Shown here piece by piece: positions 25,985-34,940 of a stretch of 64,000 bases of DNA; positions within the stretch are counted from its first letter, which is position 1, and every line of letters begins with the position of its first letter. The position numbers and the translations under genes are program-made. The DNA comes from Microcoleus vaginatus PCC 9802 (GTDB lineage: Bacteria; Cyanobacteriota; Cyanobacteriia; Cyanobacteriales; Microcoleaceae). Location of the stretch: the NCBI GenBank assembly GCA_022701275.1, contig CP031740.1:2243001-2307000 (forward strand), read 5' to 3'. The notes below the pieces were generated by a model. The model had not been told where the DNA came from. It ran no database searches and was given only the letters and a program-made list of their open reading frames with translations.

Positions 25985-26923
25985 TTATTTTTGTGCTGTT
26001 TCCTGCTGTTTTGACTCTTGTTCTTGCATATGCAATAACTCGGGAACTGTTACGAAAATGTACCCTTCATTTCTCAATCGAGCAATAATATCCGGCAAAG
26101 CTTTTACAGTTCTCGCTCGATTGCCGCCGCCGTCGTGCAGCAGCACAATGCCGCCGGAATTTGCCTGCCTCATCACGTTGTCTATCAAAGATTCCGTAAG
26201 AGTTCGCCAATCAAAAGAATCAGCAGACCACATCACAACTGCATAATTTTTCTTTTGAGCATAAGTGGCCAATCCATTGTTTAAAATGCCTCCAGGCGGG
26301 CGGAACATCGATGTTTGGACGCCGGTCAACTCCTCAATTAAGGATGAAGTGCGATCGATCTCGCGAGCGGCACCGTCTTCGTTATACTGAAGGTATTCAT
26401 GGTTCCAAGTGTGATTGCCGATCGCGTGACCGGCTGCTACGACCTGTTGGCCAATTTCGGGAGAATTTTTCAGGTATTTTCCTACCCAGAAGAATGTAGC
26501 CTTAATATTATTTTCCTTGAGAATATCTAGGATTTGTGTAGTTGTTTTCGGCCAGGGGCCGTCGTCAAATGTCAGGGCGATCGCCTTGTGCTGGGAATCG
26601 AGTTTCGCGTGACGAATGGTTGTACCTTGAAACTGCGACGGTACGGCTGATTGAAATCGGATTGCCTGCACTTGGGCTAGAGCCTGTTGGGAAAATTCTA
26701 CTCGATTGGCGATCGCCTCGGAGAACTTATTAATATTGGACATCGGCTGTTGTTCTTGGGACTGGGATACGGCCAAGACTTGCGCCTGAATCGGTTGCAA
26801 GGGCTGATTGGCCCGCAAGAAGTTAATCGGCCATGTCACACCCAGCAAAAAACTTCCTGTGGCTGCCATAAAAGCAACGATGAAAGTTTTTCGCCGCCTC
26901 CACAGCAGTTTCAATTTTGTCAC
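25985..26923 (-). CDS. Polysaccharide deacetylase (NodB domain)
   Basis: A 312-residue secreted or membrane-anchored enzyme removing acetyl groups from a glycan. N-terminal transmembrane/signal segment at about 14-33. The NodB motifs are complete: TFDDGPWPKTT (catalytic Asp and metal Asp), GNHTWNHEYL (metal His pair), FRPPGG, WSADSFDW, and LLHDGGG. The substrate could be peptidoglycan or an exopolysaccharide and cannot be told from sequence. Confidence 0.93.
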   Translation of the reverse strand: MTKLKLLWRRRKTFIVAFMAATGSFLLGVTWPINFLRANQPLQPIQAQVLAVSQSQEQQPMSNINKFSEAIANRVEFSQQALAQVQAIRFQSAVPSQFQGTTIRHAKLDSQHKAIALTFDDGPWPKTTTQILDILKENNIKATFFWVGKYLKNSPEIGQQVVAAGHAIGNHTWNHEYLQYNEDGAAREIDRTSSLIEELTGVQTSMFRPPGGILNNGLATYAQKKNYAVVMWSADSFDWRTLTESLIDNVMRQANSGGIVLLHDGGGNRARTVKALPDIIARLRNEGYIFVTVPELLHMQEQESKQQETAQK

Positions 26924-27242
26924 GTCATTCTCTCCTTCACACCTTGCACAGTTAATTTGAGATTTTATGTTTATATCAAGTTAATCCACTTAAGAGGATA
27001 ATCTTAAATTGGACTGTTCCTAAAAATGCTACTGGAAATAACCGATCGCGGGGAAGTCCGTCCGGATAAAAAAATTTAAGATTTGTGTGCGAGAAATCCC
27101 CTAACCCATAAAAACGTCGGATGGTTGAACTTTTTCCCCAGCCAGGGGACGGCGCTCAAGTCGGATTCATGGCACGATATTCTTAGGGACTCAGCCCGCA
27201 TCAGCCCGCGTCCCTACCTGACACTGCAAGATGTGAGTTTAA

Positions 27243-27377
27243 CCTGAGACGTTGCACTATTGTTAATAAGCCTTTTAAGGGCGGGTTAGAATATCCCACC
27301 CCACAAGAAAATTTAGTCTTTGTGGGATAGACCGGAAAGCCTATTAAGCGAGAATGGTGCAAGATGTGAGTTTAACC
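27243..27377. mobile_element. MITE-like repeat element, copy 2
   Basis: Left end CTGAGACGTTGCACTATT (27244-27261), right end GAATGGTGCAAGATGTGAG (about 27352-27370) and internal GGGCGGG...CCCACCCCACAA shared with the copies at 37684 and 49641. TGCAAGATGTGAGTTTAACC is also present immediately to the left (27225-27244), so the element seems inserted beside or within an older end. The rest of this 497-bp gap has no gene. Confidence 0.65.
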
Positions 27378-27420
27378 GGATTTGATATGAGGGCGATCGC
27401 GCGCCCCCAGGCTCGTAAAA

Positions 27421-29010
27421 TTAACTTTTAGGGCCGATTCTCTCTTTGTACAAGCCGACAATCCGATCGATAACTTCAGCAACAGTCAGATTGTCTGTTT
27501 GAATTTCCACAGCATCCGCCGCTTTACGCAAAGGTGCAACCTCGCGGGTGCTGTCCTTTTCGTCCCGTAGGGCGATGTCTTGTTCCAATTGCGCCAAGCT
27601 AGTATTAGCCCGATCGGTATCTTTAAGTTCTAACAGCCGCCTGCGCGATCGCTCTTGTACCGAAGCCGTCAAAAAAATCTTCAGTTCCGCATCGGGAAAC
27701 ACGTTAGTGCCGATATCGCGGCCTTCTGCTATAATTCCGCCTTTTGTGCCGCAGCGCCGCTGTTCCTCCACCAGAAACTGCCGCACGGCGGGAATCGCCG
27801 CCATTTCCGAGACGCGGGAGGTCACTTCCAAACTGCGAATTGCCTCGGTTACGTCTTCGCCGTTAATCTTCAACATCTTTGATGCGGGATCGAGGTTGTA
27901 TTCCAAATAACTGGAACTGATTAATTCGGCGATCGCGCATTCGTCGGAAATCGGCGTGTCTGTTTTCAATGCCAGCCAAGTCAGCGCCCGATACATCGCA
28001 CCGGTATCCAGATAAAACAAGTTCAAAGCAGTTGCGGCAAGGCGAGTTACGGTAGATTTGCCTGCTCCCGCCGGGCCGTCGATCGCCACAATGGGCCGAC
28101 GATTCCTGAGAATTATATTGTCAATCAAACGAGTAGAGCCAACTCTGGCGGCCACGGCTAAAAGTCCCGCTGTTTCCACAACTTGCAAGGGCGTTAAAGT
28201 GTCGGGATCGACGAGTTCGGCGTATTCGAGATCGACTGCGGGTTCTTGTGCGACTGCTGCGTGGGCTGCTGCGAGTGCGGCTGCTGCCGTGCGAGCCCCT
28301 GAAGAAAAAGTTTCCGAGGCTTGTTGCAGCGCGCGGTAGAGTACGGAGGCTTGCTGTTTTTGCTCTACTGTTAAATACAGATTGCGAGAACTCATTGCCA
28401 GTCCCGACTCTTCGCGGACGATCGGACAAGCGACAATCTCTACAGGCAAATTAAAATCAAAGACCAGCTTCCGAATAATTGCTAGCTGCTGGGCGTCTTT
28501 TTGACCGAAATAAGCTTTTGTCGGCTGCACCAAACTCAAAAGTTTAGTAACAATTGCCGCGACGCCCTGAAAATGACCGGGCCTTGCTTTGCCGCACAAA
28601 ACCGATGTCATCGCCGGTGGCGGGACTACTTGAGTTAAGGATGAAAGGTGAATCTCTATCTGTTTTTGGGCGGTTTGCTCTGTTTCTGCGCCGACTGCTT
28701 GGTTGCCGAACATTTCGGTTGCTGAGGGAGCAAATATGGCATCAACCCCAGCTTGTTCGCACAACAGCCGATCTTGCTCGAAATTCCGAGGATAATCTTG
28801 AAAATCTTCTGTCGGCCCAAATTGCAGCGGGTTGACAAAAATGCTGACCAGGGCGATCGCATTTTCTTGCCTTGCCCGCTGGATCAAGCTCATATGCCCT
28901 GCGTGCAAAGCTCCCATCGTCGGCACCAAACCGACTGTCAAATGAGGTGCAGCAGACTTTTGTAAATTTAAGTAGCAGCGAAGTGCTGCAATGGTAGTAA
29001 ACAGGCGCAC
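27421..29010 (-). CDS. panC/cmk: Bifunctional pantothenate synthetase / (d)CMP kinase
   Basis: A 529-residue fusion. Residues 1-285: PanC, which joins pantoate and beta-alanine with ATP; the PTMGALHAGHMSLI nucleotide motif and SSRNLYL are seen. Residues about 300-525: cytidylate kinase with P-loop IDGPAGAGKSTVTRL, YLDTGAMYRA and EGRDIGTNVFPDA. This fusion is characteristic of cyanobacteria. Linking CoA precursor and pyrimidine nucleotide metabolism in one chain is known for the lineage; why is unclear. Confidence 0.96.
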   Translation of the reverse strand: MRLFTTIAALRCYLNLQKSAAPHLTVGLVPTMGALHAGHMSLIQRARQENAIALVSIFVNPLQFGPTEDFQDYPRNFEQDRLLCEQAGVDAIFAPSATEMFGNQAVGAETEQTAQKQIEIHLSSLTQVVPPPAMTSVLCGKARPGHFQGVAAIVTKLLSLVQPTKAYFGQKDAQQLAIIRKLVFDFNLPVEIVACPIVREESGLAMSSRNLYLTVEQKQQASVLYRALQQASETFSSGARTAAAALAAAHAAVAQEPAVDLEYAELVDPDTLTPLQVVETAGLLAVAARVGSTRLIDNIILRNRRPIVAIDGPAGAGKSTVTRLAATALNLFYLDTGAMYRALTWLALKTDTPISDECAIAELISSSYLEYNLDPASKMLKINGEDVTEAIRSLEVTSRVSEMAAIPAVRQFLVEEQRRCGTKGGIIAEGRDIGTNVFPDAELKIFLTASVQERSRRRLLELKDTDRANTSLAQLEQDIALRDEKDSTREVAPLRKAADAVEIQTDNLTVAEVIDRIVGLYKERIGPKS

Positions 29011-29073
29011 CGGTAGAATCTCCTGAAGGCATTCGGCAGAATACAGAGTTTATTTGTCAGAATTTGTTCGACT

Positions 29074-29140
29074 TGACATCTTGCATCCTCCTCCAGAACA
29101 GGTAAGATGCCTCTCTACAAAGAATGGTGCAAGATGTCAG
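29074..29140. mobile_element. MITE-like repeat element, shortened copy 3
   Basis: The ends TTGACATCTTGCATC (29074-29088) and GGTGCAAGATGTCAG (29126-29140) are inverted repeats with 13 of 15 positions matching. The core GAACAGGTAAGATGCCTC is a degenerate version of the GAACAGGCA-GATGCC core. Only 67 bp, so internally deleted. Confidence 0.65.
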
Positions 29141-29203
29141 TTTTATTCTACTTTCTGCCTTCTACACTTCGGATAACTTTTGTATTCTGCCTTAGACTAC
29201 CGT

Positions 29204-30304
29204 TCAGCGTTCAACTTTTGTTGGCTGCGGCGGTTCGATCACTTCGATTTCCACTCTCGCAACGCCGCTACTCATCATTCCCAGCACGCTGGCGGCGCCG
29301 GCGGACAAGTCAATGACCCGATCGCCGACATAGGGGCCGCGGTCATTAATGCGGACGACTACGGTGCGGCCGTTGTCGAGATTTCTCACCATGACTCTAG
29401 TTCCGAATGGCAAGTGGCGGTGGGCTGCGGTCAAATCATTTTGGTTGAAACGCTCGCCGCTGGCGCTGAGGTTGCCGTCAAATCCCGGGCCGTACCAGGA
29501 AGCCCAGCCGCTGAGGCGCACTTGAACTGGGCCCAGAGACAGTATGGGGGGTTCTGGTTGGGGTTTGCCTGCGACTTCTTCCAGGGGTGGGGCGTTGCCC
29601 AGAAGCCGGCGGAGGCGATTGGTTGCTTGCAGGGCGTCTCGGCTAAAGTCGCTGGTGGTGTCGGGGAGGATTGTTTCGGCGTTGATGTTTACCAAGTCCT
29701 CGCCGTTTGCTTGGATAATGTAGCGATCGCCTTTTTCCCACTTAACGGTAATGCTGTTGGGATCGATGTTGTTGCGGGCTAGCTGGTTGAGTCTTGCTGC
29801 TAAGGTTGATGCCCGCCAAACTGAATCGGGTTCTTGGTTGTTGGAGTTGCTGGCAATGTTTCCGACTTTGGGATTTTCTCTGGCGCCCGTTACTTTCGAC
29901 GGACTGCTAGCACCGGCTTGGCTGTTGCCAGCTTCTCCCATTTTCGTGTTTGTTTCCGGATTGGCGTTCAGAAAGGTGATGACTGGAATGTTTCGCACGT
30001 AGACTGTCGCTGCTTGTCGCCCGTCTAACTCGTGGGGCTGGATTTTGGCGATCGAGTCTCGGGCAATTTCAGCTCTTGCTTGATACTGATACTGTCCGAC
30101 TTTTTGCGCTTCGACCCGACTCGCGTTTAACTGCCGGGACGGTTGGGTGGCAATTACTTGCTCGGAAACCGGAGAGTTTTGGTTGTCGGCACCTGTTGCT
30201 TGTGCGTGACAAGAGGATGCCGTTCCTACCACAGGAACTAACAGGATAGCGAGTAGACCACCAACAAATTTTTCCTTCATACGTCCATTTTTGTGAATAG
30301 CCAT
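29204..30304 (-). CDS. RlpA-like septal-ring lytic transglycosylase family protein
   Basis: About 366 residues: signal peptide (hydrophobic core GGLLAILLVPVVG ending at CHAQA), a long low-conservation middle, and a C-terminal double-psi beta-barrel (about 280-365) with SGWASWYGPGFDG, LTAAHRHLPFGTRV and VRINDRGPYVGDRVIDLS. That is the RlpA/expansin-like fold acting on peptidoglycan glycan strands. There is no SPOR domain. The start could be the ATG at 30304 or 30280; both give the same signal peptide. The frame is open to 30349 but without support. Confidence 0.87.
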   Translation of the reverse strand: MAIHKNGRMKEKFVGGLLAILLVPVVGTASSCHAQATGADNQNSPVSEQVIATQPSRQLNASRVEAQKVGQYQYQARAEIARDSIAKIQPHELDGRQAATVYVRNIPVITFLNANPETNTKMGEAGNSQAGASSPSKVTGARENPKVGNIASNSNNQEPDSVWRASTLAARLNQLARNNIDPNSITVKWEKGDRYIIQANGEDLVNINAETILPDTTSDFSRDALQATNRLRRLLGNAPPLEEVAGKPQPEPPILSLGPVQVRLSGWASWYGPGFDGNLSASGERFNQNDLTAAHRHLPFGTRVMVRNLDNGRTVVVRINDRGPYVGDRVIDLSAGAASVLGMMSSGVARVEIEVIEPPQPTKVER

Positions 30305-30772
30305 TGCCAACCGAGATTGGAGGATTGGCCATTTGGCGGCGGGCGTCAAGGATTTCTCTCTTGCCCTTCGCCATTCCCCCGTGAGTCAAAGCAAAGTATC
30401 GGGGTGCGTTTTTGCTTTAATGCTTCCGCCCCAAAAAAAATTGGCGGAAACTTCCCTGACACTTGACAACTCGTACTCGATCCGCAATTTGTGTTTTGTT
30501 CACGAACTGCAACAGACTACCACAAACTTTTGCGGTTGGGGATCGCTGCGATCGCGATTTTCACCAAATCTTCATCAAATTTTCTCCAAACCCTCTATCA
30601 TAAAATCCTTTAGTTACAGTGCTTACAGCCGTTTCAGTTATTCCTGAAAAATTTACAAAAATTTACAAAAATTTAGTGTCTGTTGTGGGCTGCCGAATGG
30701 CTAGTGTGAAAAAAGCTGTTTGTCAACTGTTATGGCCATAAACTAAAAATTAGAAATCGATTTGGCGGACTT
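30305..30772. other. Divergent spacer before purM
   Basis: 468 bp between two divergent genes. It includes AAATTTACAA tandem units (about 30649-30675) and an AT-rich purM promoter region. No gene, RNA or element recognised. Confidence 0.5.
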
Positions 30773-31801
30773 ATGGATTATCGAGAAGCAGGTGTGGATG
30801 TTGAAGCGGGCAGAGCTTTTGTCTCGCGCATCGGGAGTATGGTCAAGAGCACGCACCGATCGGGAGTTTTGGGCGGATTCGGCGGGTTTAGCGGGTTTTT
30901 CAGCGTTCCGGAGGGTTTAAAAGAGCCGATTATGGTTTCGGGTACTGACGGCGTTGGGACTAAGTTGAAATTGGCCCACAATCTCGATCGGCACGACACG
31001 GTAGGTATCGACTTGGTGGCGATGTGCGTCAACGACGTGCTGACATCCGGGGCCGAACCCCTCTTTTTTCTCGATTATTTAGCGACCGGAAAGTTAAATC
31101 CCGAACAATTAGCTGCGGTGGTGGCCGGGATAGCTAACGGGTGCAAGCAAGCGGGCTGTGCTTTGTTGGGCGGGGAAACGGCAGAAATGCCCGGTTTTTA
31201 CCAACCGGGAGAGTACGATTTAGCTGGTTTTTGCGTGGGAATTGTCGAAAAGAGCAAATTGTTGGACGGTTCGCAGGTGCGGGTAGGAGATGTGGCTGTG
31301 GGGCTGGCAAGTTCGGGCGTGCACAGCAACGGTTTTAGTTTGGTGAGAAAAATTGCGGGCGATCGGGGTTTTGACTGGAATTCCCAACCCGAAAAGTTAG
31401 GTGGCAAAAGTTTAGGAGAAGTGCTGCTAACTCCGACTACAATTTATGTTAAACCAGTCCTCGAAGCAATTAAGAGTGGTTTAGATATTCACGGCATGGC
31501 TCACATTACGGGCGGCGGTTTGCCGGAAAATTTGCCCCGCTGTTTAGGCGCAAATCAATCTGTGAAAATTGACAGCAATAGCTGGCCAAATTTGCCAATT
31601 TTCCAGTGGATTGCTGAAGCTGGCCAAGTTGCCACAGCAGATATGTTCAATACCTTTAATATGGGGATTGGGTTTGTGCTGTTGCTCGAGCGCACAGAAG
31701 TCGATCGGGCTGTTAAATGGTTTGAATCTCAAGGAATTGGTGCTTGGGCGATGGGGGAAGTGATTGAGGGGAAAGGAGAATTGATAATGGATAATGGGTA
31801 A
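30773..31801 (+). CDS. purM: Phosphoribosylformylglycinamidine cyclo-ligase
   Basis: A 342-residue AIR synthetase of purine biosynthesis. Family blocks: [88 protein letters not shown]. The last residues (GELIMDNG) are encoded by a TAATGGG heptamer-like array at the stop, so the natural tail has probably been replaced by repeat sequence. Confidence 0.97.
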   Translation: MDYREAGVDVEAGRAFVSRIGSMVKSTHRSGVLGGFGGFSGFFSVPEGLKEPIMVSGTDGVGTKLKLAHNLDRHDTVGIDLVAMCVNDVLTSGAEPLFFLDYLATGKLNPEQLAAVVAGIANGCKQAGCALLGGETAEMPGFYQPGEYDLAGFCVGIVEKSKLLDGSQVRVGDVAVGLASSGVHSNGFSLVRKIAGDRGFDWNSQPEKLGGKSLGEVLLTPTTIYVKPVLEAIKSGLDIHGMAHITGGGLPENLPRCLGANQSVKIDSNSWPNLPIFQWIAEAGQVATADMFNTFNMGIGFVLLLERTEVDRAVKWFESQGIGAWAMGEVIEGKGELIMDNG

Positions 31802-31812
31802 TGGGTAATTAG
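31783..31812. repeat. TAATGGG-type heptamer array across the purM stop codon
   Basis: TAATGGA, TAATGGG, TAATGGG and TAATTAG in tandem. The purM stop codon TAA lies inside it, so the repeat supplies the last residues of PurM. Confidence 0.75.
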
Positions 31813-32220
31813 TAAGAAGCAATCGCAGGGGCTGAAGATTGCTTCGCTTTGCTTTGTGCAATAACAGACAATCTCACTCTGCATTCATCTGTGTATATCT
31901 GCGGTTAAATTTATACTTTTGAAAGTAAACGCAGAGGACGCAGAGAAGACAGAGCAAGAAAGAGAAAAAAAATCACAACAGATGACTTGTTGCTACAATT
32001 TTAAATAAAATTGAAATAAGCTCTTGTGCCTTTAAATAAGATATAATTCAAAATTATTTCCGTGAATTAGTGTAAAATTTTCCGCCAACGTTTAAATTAA
32101 TTGAAGAGCTATACTATTTATTACATCGGCTCTGAAATGAAGGTCACTTAATTCTTAAAGGAAAAAAATATTAAAAACTAAGGTAATGTTTCTATCACAT
32201 TTTAAATAAAAAACACCTTA
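31802..32220. other. Spacer after purM
   Basis: 419 bp without a gene. It holds a common spacer motif, AACGCAGAGGACGCAGAGAAG (about 31928), and TCTGCATTCATCTGTGTATATCTGCGG (about 31877), which recurs in variant form at 34868. The last 200 bp are very AT-rich. Confidence 0.5.
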
Positions 32221-33009
32221 TTAGGCTTGTACGTGACTCAAAATTTCCAAAAACTCCTGCACAACTAGATCCGGTTGTTCGCTGCATCGGGTAGCGTCGT
32301 AATGTTTGACAAGAAAGATGCCAGAATCTCTCAAAAGCCGCTGGCACATTTCATCTTCTGTTGCGTTTGGATGGGATGATTCACGGTCAATTTTCAGCAT
32401 CCCTAGCTTGTTTTGGTGGAAGATCAGAAAGTCAGCTTCTTGGTTTTGTCTCCCTGCGGGTGTTGCGAGTCGGAGTTGGGAGTTGGGGATGAAGAGAGTG
32501 GAAGTGTGATCGAGTATTTCAGCAATTTTCACTTGTGCGTCGGAGTGAAAGCAAAAACCGTTCCAGTTAATTTCGTTTTCTGAGTCAGATAATTCAGTTT
32601 CACTGCCAGCGGTTATTTTTTTATCTAAATCGGTTTGAACATAATCAGCTTCATTCAAGTTTGCGAATAATCTAGCTCCACTTAGGTTTGCTCCGCTGAG
32701 ATTTGCGCCGCTGAGATTAACTTCTATTGTCAGATTTCGCTGTAGATTCACTTGACTCCGCCGTAAATATCGCTTTAAGACTGATTTGAGGTTATCTTTT
32801 TTGACTTTTTCTTCTAGTGCTTTTGAAAGTAATTTCCAGAGTTTAGCACCAGCATCTTTGATATAATCGTATTCATATTCCGTGCTGGCTGCAATTTCTT
32901 TATAAGACCGTCCTTCCCAGGATTGACGAAACACTATCTCTTGAATTTTGTTTAGGCGATCATAGTTGAGGGCTGTTTCTGCGATCTCTATGGCTTCGTC
33001 AACTGTCAT
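32221..33009 (-). CDS. vMAP-type HTH, pentapeptide and nuclease-like domain protein
   Basis: A 262-residue three-part protein. Residues 1-90: a helix-turn-helix found at the N-terminus of cyanobacterial vWA-MoxR-associated and related conflict proteins (IQEIVFRQSWEGRSYKEIA, YDYIKDAGAKLWKLLS). Residues about 97-125: short pentapeptide repeats (LSGANLSGANLSGARLF). Residues about 150-262: a restriction-endonuclease-like tail (FHSDAQVKIAEIL, EADFLIFHQNKLGMLKID, VKHYDATRC). In relatives I recall GILEVDG where this has GMLKID, so a catalytic acid may be lost. Function inferred only. Confidence 0.65.
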   Translation of the reverse strand: MTVDEAIEIAETALNYDRLNKIQEIVFRQSWEGRSYKEIAASTEYEYDYIKDAGAKLWKLLSKALEEKVKKDNLKSVLKRYLRRSQVNLQRNLTIEVNLSGANLSGANLSGARLFANLNEADYVQTDLDKKITAGSETELSDSENEINWNGFCFHSDAQVKIAEILDHTSTLFIPNSQLRLATPAGRQNQEADFLIFHQNKLGMLKIDRESSHPNATEDEMCQRLLRDSGIFLVKHYDATRCSEQPDLVVQEFLEILSHVQA

Positions 33010-33272
33010 GTGTTAAAGTCCCTTACTAGCGGAGCGTTAAGGTAGGATTAGTACAGATTGTACCGCAACAGACACCTAAAATTACTTTTCCATTACTATT
33101 TTATTACTTTTTATTACTTGGCAGCCAATATAAAGTTGCTATTATATCTCTAAATACACACCGATGTCAATGCCAATAACACCCACCAGCAGTCTTAAAA
33201 ACCTGATTGAATAAGGTCTAAGATAGATGCTTGCTAATTGGTAGCTTCGCTGTTCCTTGGAAAGGAGTAATT

Positions 33273-33821
33273 ATGGCTGCAAATAACTTATTGCCCAAAG
33301 ATGATAATGACAGACCGCTCAGGAATACCAGGATAGAAATTACTAAGCAAACAGTTAGATTTGATTCTGATGTCTATCAGTTTCGTAACGTCACCGGTTT
33401 TGGGTTAGCTCCTGTTATCAACACAAATCTATTTCCCATACAATTTATTTTAGTAGTGTTTGTAATTGGACTTTTTTGTGCAAATATTCCTGAGTGGAGA
33501 TTTTGGGGAATAATATTTGTTTTAGTAGCAATAGGGGGAGTTTATGCAAACACTTCACAACCCAAAAAGTACGGTCTAAAATTGTACCTAAATTCCGGCT
33601 CTCCGTGCCCAGTATTTATTACTAGCGATATGCCAGGTTTAGAAAAAGTAGTTTCAGTATTATACAAATTCATGGAAAGTAATGCAGAAGGTACTTATGT
33701 AATCCATGCAGAAGATAGATCGATCCGAATAGAAGGAAGTGTTGGAGGTTCCGTCACAGCAGGTAATATTGGAGGCAGTTCATCAAGTCAAGTTAGAGGG
33801 AATGTCTCTCGAAACGACTAA
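33273..33821 (+). CDS. DUF6232-like membrane protein with C-terminal Gly-rich motif
   Basis: A 182-residue protein: N-terminal domain (about 15-55) like DUF6232 (TRIEITKQTVRFDSDVYQFRNVTGF), two transmembrane segments (about 60-82 and 86-102), a cytoplasmic part, then a Gly/Ser-rich tail EGSVGGSVTAGNIGG that is repeated in the next gene. The start at 33273 is set by AAAGGAG 6-9 nt upstream; an earlier ATG at 33231 has no such site. No known function. Confidence 0.7.
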   Translation: MAANNLLPKDDNDRPLRNTRIEITKQTVRFDSDVYQFRNVTGFGLAPVINTNLFPIQFILVVFVIGLFCANIPEWRFWGIIFVLVAIGGVYANTSQPKKYGLKLYLNSGSPCPVFITSDMPGLEKVVSVLYKFMESNAEGTYVIHAEDRSIRIEGSVGGSVTAGNIGGSSSSQVRGNVSRND

Positions 33822-33969
33822 AAATAAAAGTGTCACCCAAAGATCAATTAAATTAGGAGGGAATAATGGAAGATAAACAAGGTATTCAGATCGGAGGAAG
33901 TGTTGGAGGTCCTGTTACTGCAGGTAAAGTTGAAGGGGATTCATCAAGTTATGTTGGAGGAAATGTTTC
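33732..33969. repeat. Two 77-bp direct repeats in adjacent genes
   Basis: Copies at 33732-33808 and 33893-33969, period 161 bp. They encode EGSVGGSVTAGNIGGSSSS and GGSVGGPVTAGKVEGDSSS in the same codon phase at the C-terminus of one gene and the N-terminus of the next. Confidence 0.85.
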
Positions 33970-34279
33970 CTTCGCTATAAACGAGTTACCTTCATCCTCT
34001 GAACCTGATAAACCCGGAATCAAAGAATTACTCACCAAACTCAAAGCAGAAATTGAAGCCGACCCAAATTTAAGTGAAGAGGACAGGGAGGATGCTTTAG
34101 AACAAGTAAAAGACTTAGCTGAAGCTGCTAAAAATCCTAATGATGCAGAAATGCAAAATAAAGCCAAAAAGGCAGATAGGATGCTCGGACGAATTATCTC
34201 CGCTGTACCACAAGCCACAAAACTCCTAGAATTCTGTAATAATCTACTGCCATTGATTACTAAAGTGTTTGGGTTTTAG
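33866..34279 (+). CDS. Small Gly-rich/helical protein of unknown function
   Basis: 137 residues. The N-terminal 35 residues repeat the Gly-rich motif of the preceding protein; residues about 50-137 are a charged helical region (KELLTKLKAEIEADPNLSEED...) ending in a hydrophobic helix (LLEFCNNLLPLITKVFGF). AGGAGGG sits 5-6 nt before the ATG, a strong ribosome site. It is 44 bp after the DUF6232-like gene, so the two form an operon. The motif may be an adaptor that pairs the two proteins; this is inference. Confidence 0.65.
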   Translation: MEDKQGIQIGGSVGGPVTAGKVEGDSSSYVGGNVSFAINELPSSSEPDKPGIKELLTKLKAEIEADPNLSEEDREDALEQVKDLAEAAKNPNDAEMQNKAKKADRMLGRIISAVPQATKLLEFCNNLLPLITKVFGF

Positions 34280-34390
34280 TAAGCGATCGCCTTTCAGTAA
34301 ACACCCCTAATAATTACGATCGCACTTCCTCTCCTCTCATTTGTTCGCAGAACTCCTTGATCTATGGTGAACAGGTTTGTGAAGTGCGAT

Positions 34391-34645
34391 TTAACTCAAT
34401 CCAGGAACATCCTCCTACAAAGCAGAGATTGGATACTGAAAATTCATCCTAGCCAAATCCAGAAATTCCCCCTCGCTGTAGAAAGAAAAACCCCAACCTT
34501 CTGCCACATCCCGACGATAGCAATCCACATTCATCACTTGTTGACCGATTAATACATATTCTTGTATAGTTTAGAGCGAGCGATAATCCGCAAATTTATC
34601 TCCTCTATCAAACGCCTCAGTTGTGGGAGATAAGACTTCCACTTT
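34391..34645 (-). pseudogene. Decayed Uma2-family nuclease (C-terminal part)
   Basis: Reading the minus strand from 34645, the translation KVEVLSPTTEAFDRGDKFADYRSL is the conserved Uma2 core (VEVLSPSTE...K...Y), followed by an in-frame TAA, then TIQEYVLIGQQVMNVDCYRRD, EGWGFSFYSEGEFLDLA, and a second stop before EDVPGLS. At least two stop codons interrupt it and no 5' half is present. It is a different relic from the one at 25737. Confidence 0.75.
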
Positions 34646-34678
34646 ATATGATGTTATGTTAATTGCAAATAAAAATGC

Positions 34679-34815
34679 TTGGTAGTCAGGAGTTTAGTCT
34701 TTATTGACTAATATTTTCCTTATTCAGTACAGAATTACTCCCTACCAACTTGATGATTTTGCTGCCAGAAGTTCTCGCTACAAATTCGATAATTTTGAGG
34801 ACAGAAGTCCTGACT
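34679..34815. repeat. Degenerate element with GTAGTCAGGAGTTTAGTC end
   Basis: Begins GGTAGTCAGGAGTTTAGTC (34680) and ends with AGAAGTCCTGACTTATTA (about 34803), an imperfect inverted repeat. The same end type, GGTAGTGAGGAGTTTAGTC, occurs at 45543. Internal sequence differs. No open frame. Confidence 0.45.
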
Positions 34816-34940
34816 TATTAATAGGCGATCGACAATCCTTAGACTTTTTGCAAAAATAGATAATATCTGCATTCATTTGCGTTCATCCGCAGTTAAAAAC
34901 AGAAAATCCAGAACTCTTGCAAAAAGTCTAACCACCAATC

